Positions 18,901 through 28,600 of a stretch of 43,875 nucleotides of DNA are shown here, piece after piece. A program made the translations under genes and the position numbers. This DNA comes from an uncultured Clostridia bacterium. GTDB lineage: Bacteria > Bacillota_A > Clostridia > TANB77 > CAG-508. The DNA is taken from the NCBI GenBank assembly GCA_944392525.1, contig CALXXB010000005.1:1-43875 (forward strand), read 5' to 3'. Positions within the stretch are counted from its first letter, which is position 1. The number at the start of each line of letters is the position of its first letter. The notes beneath the pieces were generated by a model. The model had not been told where the DNA came from and ran no database searches. It saw only the letters and a list, made by a program, of their open reading frames with translations.

Positions 18901-21335
18901 TGAGTATACATACTCTCGCCATAACCTATATTTTCAGGCACTGTAACCTGATACTGCATTCTAATACTTTGTCCCACTGCTATATTGTCTATTTTTATCA
19001 TGTATGAGCTTGCATTTGTATAATCTGCAGTCCATGAACCGTCATCTTGAATTGCTTCTATGTTTGGTGAATATAAAACTTCAGCCCTTGTATTTGTATT
19101 GATTCCTTGAAGCAATGTTGTATCTAATGTTGCACCGTTTACTCCTTTTTTAGGTATTCTTCCGATAATTGTAACGTTACTCATATCTGTATCATAGTTG
19201 TTTACCACTGCTGTACTAACTGTTGCCGTAGTTGAACCACTACCTAAATTTAAATTTCCCACTGGTACATTATTATCTATAGTGTATATTGAATCTCCGT
19301 TATTGTTATATCCTGATAAATCATTATATATCATTAATCCTGGTTTAGATTGAATATTTAATTCTACTGATGTGCTATATGTTCCCTCATTTCCATTTTC
19401 ATTTGTATAAGTCATTAGAACATTAGTCTTTTGACTAGGAGTTAATACATCAATTTCTATATCAGCATTTATTACTAATGATAATTCATTTATATCTCTT
19501 GAATAATCAGTTTGTTCTCCTGATAAAGCAATTTGCATAACTTTTTCGCCATTATCTCTATTTAATAATCTTGCATATTCTACATTAAACTCATCTGCAT
19601 TAATTTTGCTTATTGATTTTACAGTTAGATTAGATATACAACTTGGTAATGTTATTTCTACAACAGGATTTTTATACAAATCAAATTTTTCTGAATCTGT
19701 TTTTAATGTTGCTGTAAATTGAATATTTTCATTTTTTTGTAGAGATGATAAATTAACGTTATTAATATCTAATTTAGCTTCTGTTGTCGTATCTAATAAA
19801 GTTACTCTAGCCTCTCCAATTTCTTCTGAGATATTTGTAGTTACTTTTGTTAAAGAACTTACATTAGTAAACTGTTTTAATTGTTCTCTACTATATCCTG
19901 TATTACCTTCAATTCCTTTTTTATTCTTTATAGATAATGTTCCAACATTTACTGGTTTTGTCGTTGTTATTTTTAATGATCTTACAGGCATTCCATAAGT
20001 AATTACAATATTACCCGCTTCATCTACTGGAGTTTGAGCATCTATAACTGAAAGTAAAGTATTATTGTTATCAGTAATTGTTATAACCCCGTCTGTACCT
20101 AACAAATTGATTATATTGCTTCTATTAAAAGTAGTCTCTTGATATACTACTTTAGAACTAATATCATATTGATTTCCGTTACCATCTAAGAAGTTTTCTT
20201 GTTCTTCAGTAACCTCTATATTTTGGACTTCCTTTTCGCTAGAAATTTCAACTTCTTCTAACTCTTCATAAGTTGTTAAGTTACTACTATTAGCATATAA
20301 GAATCCTTTATATTTAGAATCTGCTGATTGTTTATTTATACTTACTGCATTCCCTATTGGGCTAACTACTATATTTTGATAATCACTTTTATCTACATTA
20401 TTTTGAGTATATAATTTAGTAGACATTCTTGTATCTAAAGAAATATTTTTATTAGTAAATTCTACATTTTCATATTCATAAATAATTTTGTAAGTATTAT
20501 TTTGTAATCCCCAAACACCTTTTGTATCATTATTTATTTGAACTTTTCCTGTTTCACCATTATATACTGCTTTATCATCTTCTATTTTATCTCCATTTAA
20601 TAATACTCTTACAGTAGTTGGCTTTTGATTATCTAAAACGGGAACAGTTACTTCTAAACTTTCACTTTCTCTTGGTAGCTTATTATCTTGTACAGATGTA
20701 GTAATACTTTGCTCTAATAATACTTTATCACTTAAACTAATGTATTTATCTACATTTTGACTTAAAGTTACATCTGTAGAATGTCTCCAAATCATTCTTG
20801 TTTTTATTGAAGAAAATACTTCTTTATTATTTCCCTCTTCTTCAGAATAACTTCCTGTAATAGTTATTGTATTTTCTTTTTCGAAATAATCATTATCAAA
20901 ATTATCTTGGTATTTAAAACTAATTGGTAGCATTATCTCAACATTATTCTGATAAATAATTTGGTTTAATTCAATTTCGTTTGTATCTGTAGATATATTT
21001 TTTACATATTGACTATTTACTTCATCTTTTAATATTGTAAAGTTTGTATTTTCTATCTTTATTTTTGCGTCATTTAAATACCCTTTATCTTTAACCTTTA
21101 CATTTAAGATTAAGGTTTCTTTATTATCTAAATCATTTTCCTTGCTATGGACTTTCTGATTTTCATTCATAAAGTACGCATCAAACTCTACATTATTTAC
21201 GTTTGTTACTACGTTTTGACTTTCTAATTCTTCATACGCCGCAAAAACTTCAAATCCTAAAAATATGAAATCTGTCATTGTAAGCGTTAATATTAGAAAA
21301 ATAGTCAAAAGGATCTTTAAAATTCTACTTTTCAT
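15969..21335 (-). CDS. Giant surface stalk protein B: DUF11-like repeats, Pro-rich linker, SdrD_B domain
   Basis: 1788 residues. The signal peptide spans about residues 5-32 (LLTIFLILTLTMTDFIFLGF). About 1400 residues of beta-rich, Asn/Thr-rich modules follow, several resembling DUF11 (for example VEVTQIGNPENNSILEDGQE; YTMQVTNNTGSDLNNVNIKA). Near 1420-1452 is a Pro-Gly-Thr-Asp repeat linker. An SdrD_B domain begins near 1455 (ITGTAWIDSNKDGRRD). Then comes a terminal DUF11-like module (FDLQLDKYISEA, later DYIPSDLSFSSELNPDWYQS). The C-terminus is TELIIGIATGG, a hydrophobic segment and NKKVLKKDKEEF: a membrane anchor with no classical LPxTG. The protein is clearly paralogous to the product of 25616-30451. 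It is first in its operon, with ribosome site AAGGGGGAG and a promoter upstream. A structural stalk or fibre role is inferred, not shown. Confidence 0.85.
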   Translation of the reverse strand: MKSRILKILLTIFLILTLTMTDFIFLGFEVFAAYEELESQNVVTNVNNVEFDAYFMNENQKVHSKENDLDNKETLILNVKVKDKGYLNDAKIKIENTNFTILKDEVNSQYVKNISTDTNEIELNQIIYQNNVEIMLPISFKYQDNFDNDYFEKENTITITGSYSEEEGNNKEVFSSIKTRMIWRHSTDVTLSQNVDKYISLSDKVLLEQSITTSVQDNKLPRESESLEVTVPVLDNQKPTTVRVLLNGDKIEDDKAVYNGETGKVQINNDTKGVWGLQNNTYKIIYEYENVEFTNKNISLDTRMSTKLYTQNNVDKSDYQNIVVSPIGNAVSINKQSADSKYKGFLYANSSNLTTYEELEEVEISSEKEVQNIEVTEEQENFLDGNGNQYDISSKVVYQETTFNRSNIINLLGTDGVITITDNNNTLLSVIDAQTPVDEAGNIVITYGMPVRSLKITTTKPVNVGTLSIKNKKGIEGNTGYSREQLKQFTNVSSLTKVTTNISEEIGEARVTLLDTTTEAKLDINNVNLSSLQKNENIQFTATLKTDSEKFDLYKNPVVEITLPSCISNLTVKSISKINADEFNVEYARLLNRDNGEKVMQIALSGEQTDYSRDINELSLVINADIEIDVLTPSQKTNVLMTYTNENGNEGTYSTSVELNIQSKPGLMIYNDLSGYNNNGDSIYTIDNNVPVGNLNLGSGSTTATVSTAVVNNYDTDMSNVTIIGRIPKKGVNGATLDTTLLQGINTNTRAEVLYSPNIEAIQDDGSWTADYTNASSYMIKIDNIAVGQSIRMQYQVTVPENIGYGESMYTQTDVTYTYLGSINTQTSTIGAKTEEVITNNILALANTVSRQANDVGIAISTVSGGNELQDGQAVYEGQKIRYTMQVTNNTGSDLNNVNIKATQTNGNIYDLIAYEVMDPAVGEDSIKTYHMYGELDTNEKSFNTIDTIANGDSVILYYEVVASEVEGQETYGNIVITADDMEEINVSTIKNTVNSAELKLTISSSFFEEETINLGMNVHMNLAVENISGNALNNVKGSIKLPDGVYCNSETDLVWESTTVAGESKGNIIGKIKNIVYDKNNNVLTFEIPNMEAEEITKMELYVQINNFQEKEKDISFMYEVSATNTYVSNMATIKVHNQQRNVAVSQTSNLSENQKLGDEDTFDLTITLENKESEDLMFEVTDNLPEGFSAKRAIVRYQGSEEQIDITNEVPTEEDESFCIQNNILTGEKLLSGNTSLEIVITIEIDAEKITEETVTNTVSMSYGKLAEEGPYKYEWNYETETSKDFSMQSKDVEEKWIEVTQIGNPENNSILEDGQEIRYTFLIKNLTNREISTTFYDYIPKGFEVESITLDGESLELGDVYVEGHKIAAGKTTQLELEGYIDISRVPNNEIVNNLTVSTVMGDTTSNSIVYKLSEEENPGPEDPDNPGTDNPGTDDPGIDNPGTDNPSLGTKYTITGTAWIDSNKDGRRDVSEATLSGVSVRAIDTNTGESLESANTTTGSNGRYELDVPQGSYILVFGYDSNKYSLTEYKKSGVEDTQNSDVISKNMTIDGISATVGATDTINVSSDITNIDIGLVEASVFDLQLDKYISEATVQTNKGTTQYGYGDQSLARLEIHSKEINNATVIITYRIKITNTGEIPGYVQNIVDYIPSDLSFSSELNPDWYQSNDNLQNNSLSNTPIAPGEEKTVELVLVKTMNEDNTGTVINVAEIAQASNTQGVNDIDSTPGNNNASEDDYSRTELIIGIATGGVVMFIVITFASLAILAAGIFVINKKVLKKDKEEF
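16978..17070 (-). repeat. In-gene tandem repeats encoding a Pro/Gly/Asp/Asn linker
   Basis: Imperfect 15-nt units (minus sense approximately GATAATCCAGGAACA) encode NPGTD/DPGID-type pentads. Such repeats can change copy number by slippage in steps of five residues without shifting frame, so linker length may vary between strains. Confidence 0.7.
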
Positions 21336-21382
21336 TTTGCTCCCCCTTATCTTGCAAAGATAATTATAATTTCTTAATATAT

Positions 21383-21411
21383 ATATTAGAGTTTTTTTTG
21401 CTTGAAATCAA
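21383..21411 (-). promoter_or_regulatory. Promoter of surface-protein operon 1
   Basis: TTGATT (21406-21411), 17 bp and TAATAT (21383-21388) on minus, about 48 bp before the ATG. The rest of 21412-21597 is AT-rich with no recognised element. The predicted leader is about 40 nt, too short for a c-di-GMP riboswitch. Confidence 0.55.
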
Positions 21412-21597
21412 TATAAATATTTTCCATAGGAGGCAAATGTTACAAAAAATACATTCTATTGCTTTAGGGAAGGTCACTTTGTATCTTTTTTTACATTCTT
21501 TTTTAAATTTCCATTACAAATTTATTACAATTTCTTAGAAAATTTTATAAAAATCCCCTTAATTCTTTATTTGCGTAAAATTATAACCTATTTACTC

Positions 21598-21644
21598 AAA
21601 AAAAAACCTAATCTACTAAACTTTTTAGTTTAATAAATCAGGTT
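21598..21644 (-). terminator. Terminator of surface-protein operon 2
   Basis: AACCT (21605-21609) and AGGTT (21640-21644) close a long imperfect hairpin whose inner arm TAAACT/AGTTTA has a TTTT loop. It is followed on minus by an uninterrupted T-run (21598-21606). Confidence 0.8.
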
Positions 21645-21667
21645 CTCTTTAATAAGTTATATTGTCA

Positions 21668-24600
21668 TTATTTATTTCCTAAAGCTTTTCTTTTAATTAA
21701 GAATATTCCTACTCCTAATATTACTAATGCTATTACTCCAATTGATATTGGTAAAACAAATGCTAGGTTTGCACCAGTTGCAGGTGTAACAATAACTGTT
21801 TCTGCAATGTTGTCATCTGATTCTGTTCTTCCTGTACCTGGAATATAATTTCCTGGTGTTTCTTCTGGTTTAGAACCACCTGTTTTATCTAATCTGTTAA
21901 TTTCTGTTTCGTTATCTATTGAGATATCTTCAGCTGTTGATAAAATCTTAGATACTGTTAAGTTTACGCTTGCACTTTGTGTTGGCTCTAATTTTTCATC
22001 GCTTAAGCTTTCCGTATATAGTATAGTCTTTTCTGTTATAGTAGAGTTTTGATCATTATATACTACTTCAGCTACTATATCTTTAATTTCATCTATCGTT
22101 CTAACTTCCCAATCAGGATTTAGTGCATTATCAAATGCCCAATCATTATCTAAGTAATCTATTATAGCTGTTGGAGTAATTGTTACAACGTCACCTTCCA
22201 CTATTCCATATGTGTAGAAGTTTTCTGATAAGTAATCTAACTCACTTAAGTTTGTTGTTGTAATTACATATCCAACCTCTAATGTTGCACCTTGTATTAA
22301 CTCATTGTCAATCTCAACTCTTACATATCCATTTTCTGGACTTGCAGTTTCTGATGGTCCCATATGAGTTAAATGGTTAGTTTCTCCTGTTACATTTCCA
22401 TCTTCATCAAACGTTGCATCTACTAATACTTGTCCATTTGCAAGTGTAACTTTTACACTTCCGACTCTCTTAGCTAAGTCTAATTTTTGTCTTGCTCTTT
22501 CTACTATACCAAAATCAACATTGTTGATTTCATAAGTATATCTATCTCCTGAAGATGCTGTATATACGCTGTCATATTCTACACCAATTCCCATTGTAGG
22601 AGTTGTAGAATCCATTTGATGTCTTGTTATTTCAGTACTATTTGTTATTGTCTTAATCTCTTCATCTATTTGTAGTCTTGAACCTTTTGGTGCTTCTTGA
22701 TCTTGGTTATAATTATCAATAGCATCTGTTTTTCTTGTATCTACATCTTCTTTAAACCATTGTTTATTTGTTTGATCTCTTGAACTATCATATACTGTTC
22801 CTTTATAGTTTTGTACTGTATATGTGTCATCTCCCCAAGTATATGTTAGAGTATAATCACCTGGTATATAATCTGTAATTAAGAAATCTCCATTTTCATC
22901 TGTTGTAGCAGTATATACTTTTCCGCTTCCTGTATTTTCTGTTAATGTGATTGCTACTCCTGGAATTCCTACTTCTCCTTCTTCATATGCTCCAGAACCT
23001 TGTCTTACCTCTCCTGTCATTAATTCTCCTGATGTTGAATCTAAGAAGACTTTACCAGATAATGTTCTTGCATCTGCAAGCTCTAACTTAAATCCTGGTG
23101 CTGAATCCGTATCATCTTGATAAGTTGCTTCATTTCCTGGAGTTGCATTTGCTGGGTTAGAATCTTTATCTATACCTGCATATACATTTCCATCTGCATC
23201 AAATACTGAATAAGAATTGATTTCCACAACATTATCTAGAACTTCTCCATCATTTAGTAAAGTAACTACTTGTTCTCTACTTAATTGGAACTCTATATAG
23301 ATATCTGTTTGTGATTGTGGATCTAATCTACTATTAGTTTCTATTACTGTTTTCGCATATTGATCATTATATGTTGAATCTGTATGAGTAAGTTCTTCAC
23401 CTGTTATACTTCCATTTTCATCTAATGCAGTTCCTGCTCTTAGAAGTGTATAATTACTATCATAGTAATCTACTATACTATTTATTTGAGTAATTAAGTT
23501 TGTAGATTCATTTCTTAAAGCAATTCTATATGTTGCATAAACTTTTAATTCTTTGCTTGGATCCTCTTCATTTATATATTCATAGTCTGCTTTGTAGATT
23601 GCTCTTGTATATGACATAGATCCATATTTATTACCGAATTTTACACCAACATTAAATCCGTCACCATATTCACCTTGATTTAAGAATCTTTGTGAATATT
23701 GATATACGTGTTGATATCCATTAACTGCAACTCTTACATTTTCCAAGTCTTTAATTAATGCCATATCTGGTTGTTCTCTTTCATATAAACCTTGGTTAAT
23801 CCATTTTATTTCTTCCATACCATATGTGAAGTTATCCCAAATGCTATAACCTGTTTCGTCAGTATTTCCTGTGATTAAGTATTGTCCATTATTAATTAAT
23901 GTTGCTGTATGTTCGTTTTTATCTAAGTTATAACTTAAATCATGAACTTTATTTCCATTTTCATCAAGTGTAATACCTGTATCTTCTGTTTCTCCACCTT
24001 CTACAGTACTAAAGTTCTTATTAAATCTATCTCTTACCTCTGCATTTTCTGCTGATTTAGAACCATTTTCTTCGTTCTCTAGATGTGGAATTACATTAGT
24101 ATATGTTAATCCATCATATTCGAATTCGATGTAATAATTTTGTAGATTTTCAATTAATACATCCATAAACAAGTATGCTCCACCATCTGCTGTAGTTGTT
24201 TCCATTACAGTTTCACCTGTTGTTCTATCTTTTAGTCTTACTGTAATTCCGTCTAATAAAATATCTGCGTCATCATAATCATTATCTTTAAATAAGTCAT
24301 TTCTATATGATTGTTTTCCTGATATTTTATCTACCCATACAATTCCTGATAGTTTTACATAGATTTGCTTATTTTCTATCATGAACTCTGTTGTTTCACC
24401 TTTTTTGATTTCTGTAGTTTGTCCCTCAGTTAAGAATTCATAACCATAATTTGGGTTTTGAGTTTCATAAGCTGTATAATGTCCTACTATTAAGTTTTCA
24501 ACATAGATTTCACCATTTTCGTCTGTAATGAACTCTGTTGCTTCTTCTTTAGTATCTACATATGAAATAGTTCCGTCTTCATTTTGTTTTACATATTTTC

Positions 24601-25594
24601 CTATATCATCATTCATAATGTAGAATCCTACTCCTGGTAGTTTAAATTCATGGTTATCTTTATTAACTTTTACTATTCTTAAATGTCCTGTTGTTGGTAT
24701 ATCATAATCAAAGTTTATTTCTATAGGTACTGTAGTTGTATATGGTTCTCTTATTATCATATTTTGTAGATATCCTTCTGTTGCTTCTAGGAACCAAATA
24801 TTTACACCTTTAACTTCCATTTGTGCTTTTCCTGTTATCTTAGTTATCTTAGTAACATTACCATCTATTGGTATTGAAATATAGAAGTCTGTTCCTGATT
24901 TTATGCCACTAACATCGAAGAAGTTTTCTGTTGTTCCTGAGAAACTACTATATAGTTTTTCAGATATAGCATTAGAATCTTGGTCAAATACATTAATCTC
25001 TGTTATTGTTCCACCAAAAGTCCAATTAAATGGTCCTATTCTCATGTAAGCTTTTCCATCTTTATTATATGCTACTACTTGAATATTATCTTTATTTGTA
25101 TTATCTGTTACTTGATTTGAGCCAGAAACTTGATTTGCATAGTCAATTGCTGCTTGGTCTAGCCATGATGTACTTCCATGTGAACTTCCTGCAAATCCGT
25201 TATATAAACCTGCATGATATTGTCCAACATTATTCATCCAAGTATAAGCAAAGTTCCAAATAGCATTTTGTACTGGTCCTGAAGTCTTTTTTGGTCCATT
25301 ATCTTGTGACAATATATATGCAAATCTAGCATTGTCAAAGCTATCTATAGTCTTTCCGGTATAATCTGTAGATTTTGTTCCTTCAATCCTTACATTTGAT
25401 ATAACTCTATAATACATTTGTGCTTTGGTTGACTGTGTATGCTCCACACAGAATATATTACTACTATTTAAATATTGACTTCGAGTTAATGATATAGTTT
25501 GCCCTACTTGATATGCATTTGATATTGTTGAAATTCCTAATATTGCAAGTATTGTAATTGCTATGGTAAGTACTATTTTCTTTAATCTACTCAT
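21668..25594 (-). CDS. Giant surface adhesin C: thioester head, SpaA and SdrD_B domains
   Basis: 1308 residues. The signal segment spans about residues 7-27. Residues about 30-290 form a probable thioester domain: Cys49 in NIFCVEH and Gln109 in GPVQNAIWNF, which matches the TQxA(I/V)W motif except that Thr is Val. In this family the Cys and Gln side chains form an internal thioester that can bind covalently to host amines. A SpaA/Cna-B domain (about 303-410) has Lys309, Glu377 and Asn408 placed for an isopeptide bond. SdrD_B domains begin near 414 (KLSGIVWVDKISGK) and in the C-terminal half (TLSGKVFLDSTSGE). The tail is VIVTPATGANL, a hydrophobic segment and IKRKALGNK, which is LPxTG-like. 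It starts 21 bp after the stalk gene with AGGAAAGGAGG, and a terminator follows. It is a paralogue of the product of 10665-15944 and is the copy that appears functional as a thioester adhesin. Confidence 0.87.
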   Translation of the reverse strand: MSRLKKIVLTIAITILAILGISTISNAYQVGQTISLTRSQYLNSSNIFCVEHTQSTKAQMYYRVISNVRIEGTKSTDYTGKTIDSFDNARFAYILSQDNGPKKTSGPVQNAIWNFAYTWMNNVGQYHAGLYNGFAGSSHGSTSWLDQAAIDYANQVSGSNQVTDNTNKDNIQVVAYNKDGKAYMRIGPFNWTFGGTITEINVFDQDSNAISEKLYSSFSGTTENFFDVSGIKSGTDFYISIPIDGNVTKITKITGKAQMEVKGVNIWFLEATEGYLQNMIIREPYTTTVPIEINFDYDIPTTGHLRIVKVNKDNHEFKLPGVGFYIMNDDIGKYVKQNEDGTISYVDTKEEATEFITDENGEIYVENLIVGHYTAYETQNPNYGYEFLTEGQTTEIKKGETTEFMIENKQIYVKLSGIVWVDKISGKQSYRNDLFKDNDYDDADILLDGITVRLKDRTTGETVMETTTADGGAYLFMDVLIENLQNYYIEFEYDGLTYTNVIPHLENEENGSKSAENAEVRDRFNKNFSTVEGGETEDTGITLDENGNKVHDLSYNLDKNEHTATLINNGQYLITGNTDETGYSIWDNFTYGMEEIKWINQGLYEREQPDMALIKDLENVRVAVNGYQHVYQYSQRFLNQGEYGDGFNVGVKFGNKYGSMSYTRAIYKADYEYINEEDPSKELKVYATYRIALRNESTNLITQINSIVDYYDSNYTLLRAGTALDENGSITGEELTHTDSTYNDQYAKTVIETNSRLDPQSQTDIYIEFQLSREQVVTLLNDGEVLDNVVEINSYSVFDADGNVYAGIDKDSNPANATPGNEATYQDDTDSAPGFKLELADARTLSGKVFLDSTSGELMTGEVRQGSGAYEEGEVGIPGVAITLTENTGSGKVYTATTDENGDFLITDYIPGDYTLTYTWGDDTYTVQNYKGTVYDSSRDQTNKQWFKEDVDTRKTDAIDNYNQDQEAPKGSRLQIDEEIKTITNSTEITRHQMDSTTPTMGIGVEYDSVYTASSGDRYTYEINNVDFGIVERARQKLDLAKRVGSVKVTLANGQVLVDATFDEDGNVTGETNHLTHMGPSETASPENGYVRVEIDNELIQGATLEVGYVITTTNLSELDYLSENFYTYGIVEGDVVTITPTAIIDYLDNDWAFDNALNPDWEVRTIDEIKDIVAEVVYNDQNSTITEKTILYTESLSDEKLEPTQSASVNLTVSKILSTAEDISIDNETEINRLDKTGGSKPEETPGNYIPGTGRTESDDNIAETVIVTPATGANLAFVLPISIGVIALVILGVGIFLIKRKALGNK

Positions 25595-25615
25595 CTGAAC
25601 TTTTCCTCCTTTCCT

Positions 25616-28600
25616 CTATATTTCCTCTTTATTTTTTTTGTTTTTTCTTATTATTACAAAAGCTATAATTCCTAAAACTGCAACTGTTGCTATAGCTCCA
25701 CCGATGTATACTGCTCCACCAGTTCTAATTCCTAATAGAACATCTGCAGATCCCATATCGTTTTCTCCATTTGTTCTATTTCCTGGTGTTGAATTACTAT
25801 CTGCTAAACCTAATTCATTATAAGCTTCATCTATTTCTGCTGTATTGTTAATTAATCCTACGTTATTTTCTGTCATTGCCTTTGTTAATGTTAATGTTAA
25901 TTCTCTTGATTCTCCTGGTGCCAATACATCATTTGCTATACTTTCAGTATATAATCCATTTCCTGTTTGATACCAATCCTTATTTAGTTCTGAACTAAAT
26001 GTTAAATCACTTGGCATGTAATCTGCAATTCTTCTAACATATCCGTCGACTTCTCCTACGTTGCTTACTCTAATCTTGTATTCTATTAATACTGTTGCTC
26101 CATTTACTCTTTTTGCATCAAGTTCTGCTCTTGCTAATGTCTCATCATTATACTCTCTTACCGTACTTCCACTTGAATCTTGTATAACTATTCTGCTAAC
26201 AAATTTTTCAAGTTTCAAATCAAAGTTTTGTAATTTTACAAATCCTACATTAACATCAGAAATATTTCCTTCATCCATTTCTAGAATATCTGTTGATGCA
26301 TATTCTTCTGTTTGTCCATCTATAGTTAATTCTTTCATGATTGCATCTGAATTATTTGATTCACTTACGCCTTCAGCTTTATATTTTGTTAAAGAGTATG
26401 CTGCATCATCATAATCAAATATTACTATGTATTGTCCATTTGCTATGTGATCTAATACATATACACCATTTTCATTTGTTGTAGCTTCTAGAGTACTTCC
26501 GTCCTCTTTCTTTACTAAATTATTTGTTTGTGTATTATATAAACGAACTTTTACACCATCTACTAATCCTTCATTACTATCTTTTTGTCCATTAGCATTT
26601 TCATCAAACCATGCAACACCTGTTATAATTCCATCTCCATTTGCTACATCATTATTGTTTGAACCAGTATTATCATCAGGTTGTTCTACATTGCCTGGGT
26701 TTTGATTTTCATTTGCTTCTATTATATGAGTTATTTCTGAAGTAGCTGCTACTCTTTCTGCTAATACCTCTGCATAAGCCACATTAGTTATTGCTTCTGC
26801 CTCTGTTCTTCCTTCTGAATAGTTTACAACTGTCTCTATCTCTATATTGCTTTCACTTCCTGCTGCTATATTACAACGAATTTCCAAATTATTCTTTTCT
26901 TTTAAATCTGTAAGTTCTTCTCCATCAAGTGTAACTTTTGTTACAGATAAACTAGCTGGTATTTCATCTTTTACAATTAGATCATTAATATCTTGTGTAC
27001 CATTATTTTTAACATTAATAGAATATTTTATTGTATCTCCTGCTTTTACATAATCTCCATCTGGTTCTGCTGCCATTGCTAAACTTATATCTACTTTTCT
27101 TACATTATCTGTTACTTTATTTGAACGATATTCTTCATTTCCAACATTTGCATTTACAGAAAAACTAATTGCTTCTTCTTCACCAACTTTATTAATTTTT
27201 AAGTCATAACTTAATACTTTGTTTTGTCCTGGTTCTAAAGAACCTATATTTAGCTCATCTTGATATTCAATTTGCTCAACTTCAGGAATATCAGCATTAT
27301 TGTGAGTCAACTCTTCTTCTGTCACTTCTACAGGCTCTGTTGAGACTAAATCATCTCCACTTCCTGTTGTCATTTCTAATAAGTCTTCATCAGAAACATC
27401 TTCTGATTCCATTCCTGTAATTAAATTTAATCTTGAAACTTCTAATGACTCTGGTAAATTAGTTTTTACTGTTATATCATTTTGAGTTTCATTTGAAATA
27501 TTCTCTATTATTGCAAAATATTGTACATTTCCTGTTTCATATAAATCAGTATCTCTATCTGTTATTCTCTTAACAGTAAGACGTATATTTCCGTTTTCTG
27601 TAACTAAGTTTGATTCCTCAGATTCTTTAGTTACATCTCCATATGTTATACTTGACTTATTTACTAAATTTGTTCCTGCTTGTGTATCATTATTTACTCT
27701 TACTTCATATTCTTTTGTTACAACTTCTCCAACACTTAAAGAATCAATTGTATCTTCATAAGCTGTGCTGTCCAATTCATCATAATATGAAGATCCTGTG
27801 TATTCAAAATTTGCTTTTGGTGTAACTAATGTTGTACCTTCTGGTACAGATCCTCTAACTTGTACATTATTTATATCAACACTACCAACATTAGATACTT
27901 CTACTTTATATTTAATTACCTCACCATTTTTTACTGTTGCACCATTTTGCTCATCTGTTCCTGCTACACTTGCTGTTAGTCTTGCCTCCAAAATTGGCCC
28001 AACCCCTGTTTCTAATTCAATTTCTGTAGCTTCCATTTGATTTGTAGCTTTTGTTAACGAATTTTGATAATTTACTGTATAATCTTGTTTTGCTTCTTGA
28101 TTATATTCCAAAGAAGCTGGTACATTTGTTGTATATGTAGCAAGTATACTTGTTCCACTATCCATTGTAGGTACTTCGATTAAATATTTTCTAACTTTTG
28201 TACCATCTGTTATACTTTCTTGCCATCCATTTTCTCCGTTTTGTAAATCATCTGTCGCATTTTCATTTTCAGTATAATAAACTTTTGCGTTTTCTACACC
28301 TTGAACATCAAGTCCTTGAATTATATCTGTATCTATATTATTTTCGTTACTTCTTGTTGGGAACGTTCCTAAAACTTTTACATTCTCCATAGTATTTTCG
28401 TTATTATTTATTACTTCTATTTGTGTTTGTAAGTCTTTTTCTTCAGAACCTCTATCAAGACTTACTACCTCTGTTCCTTCTTGTCCTATTGTTTCAACAC
28501 CTAAATCAGAAATAGAATGAATTACTGTCATATCTGTTGGTGCTACAACTCTTATACTATTTTCTGCCGCAACTACTTCTTCTCTGTTCTCAATTGTCAT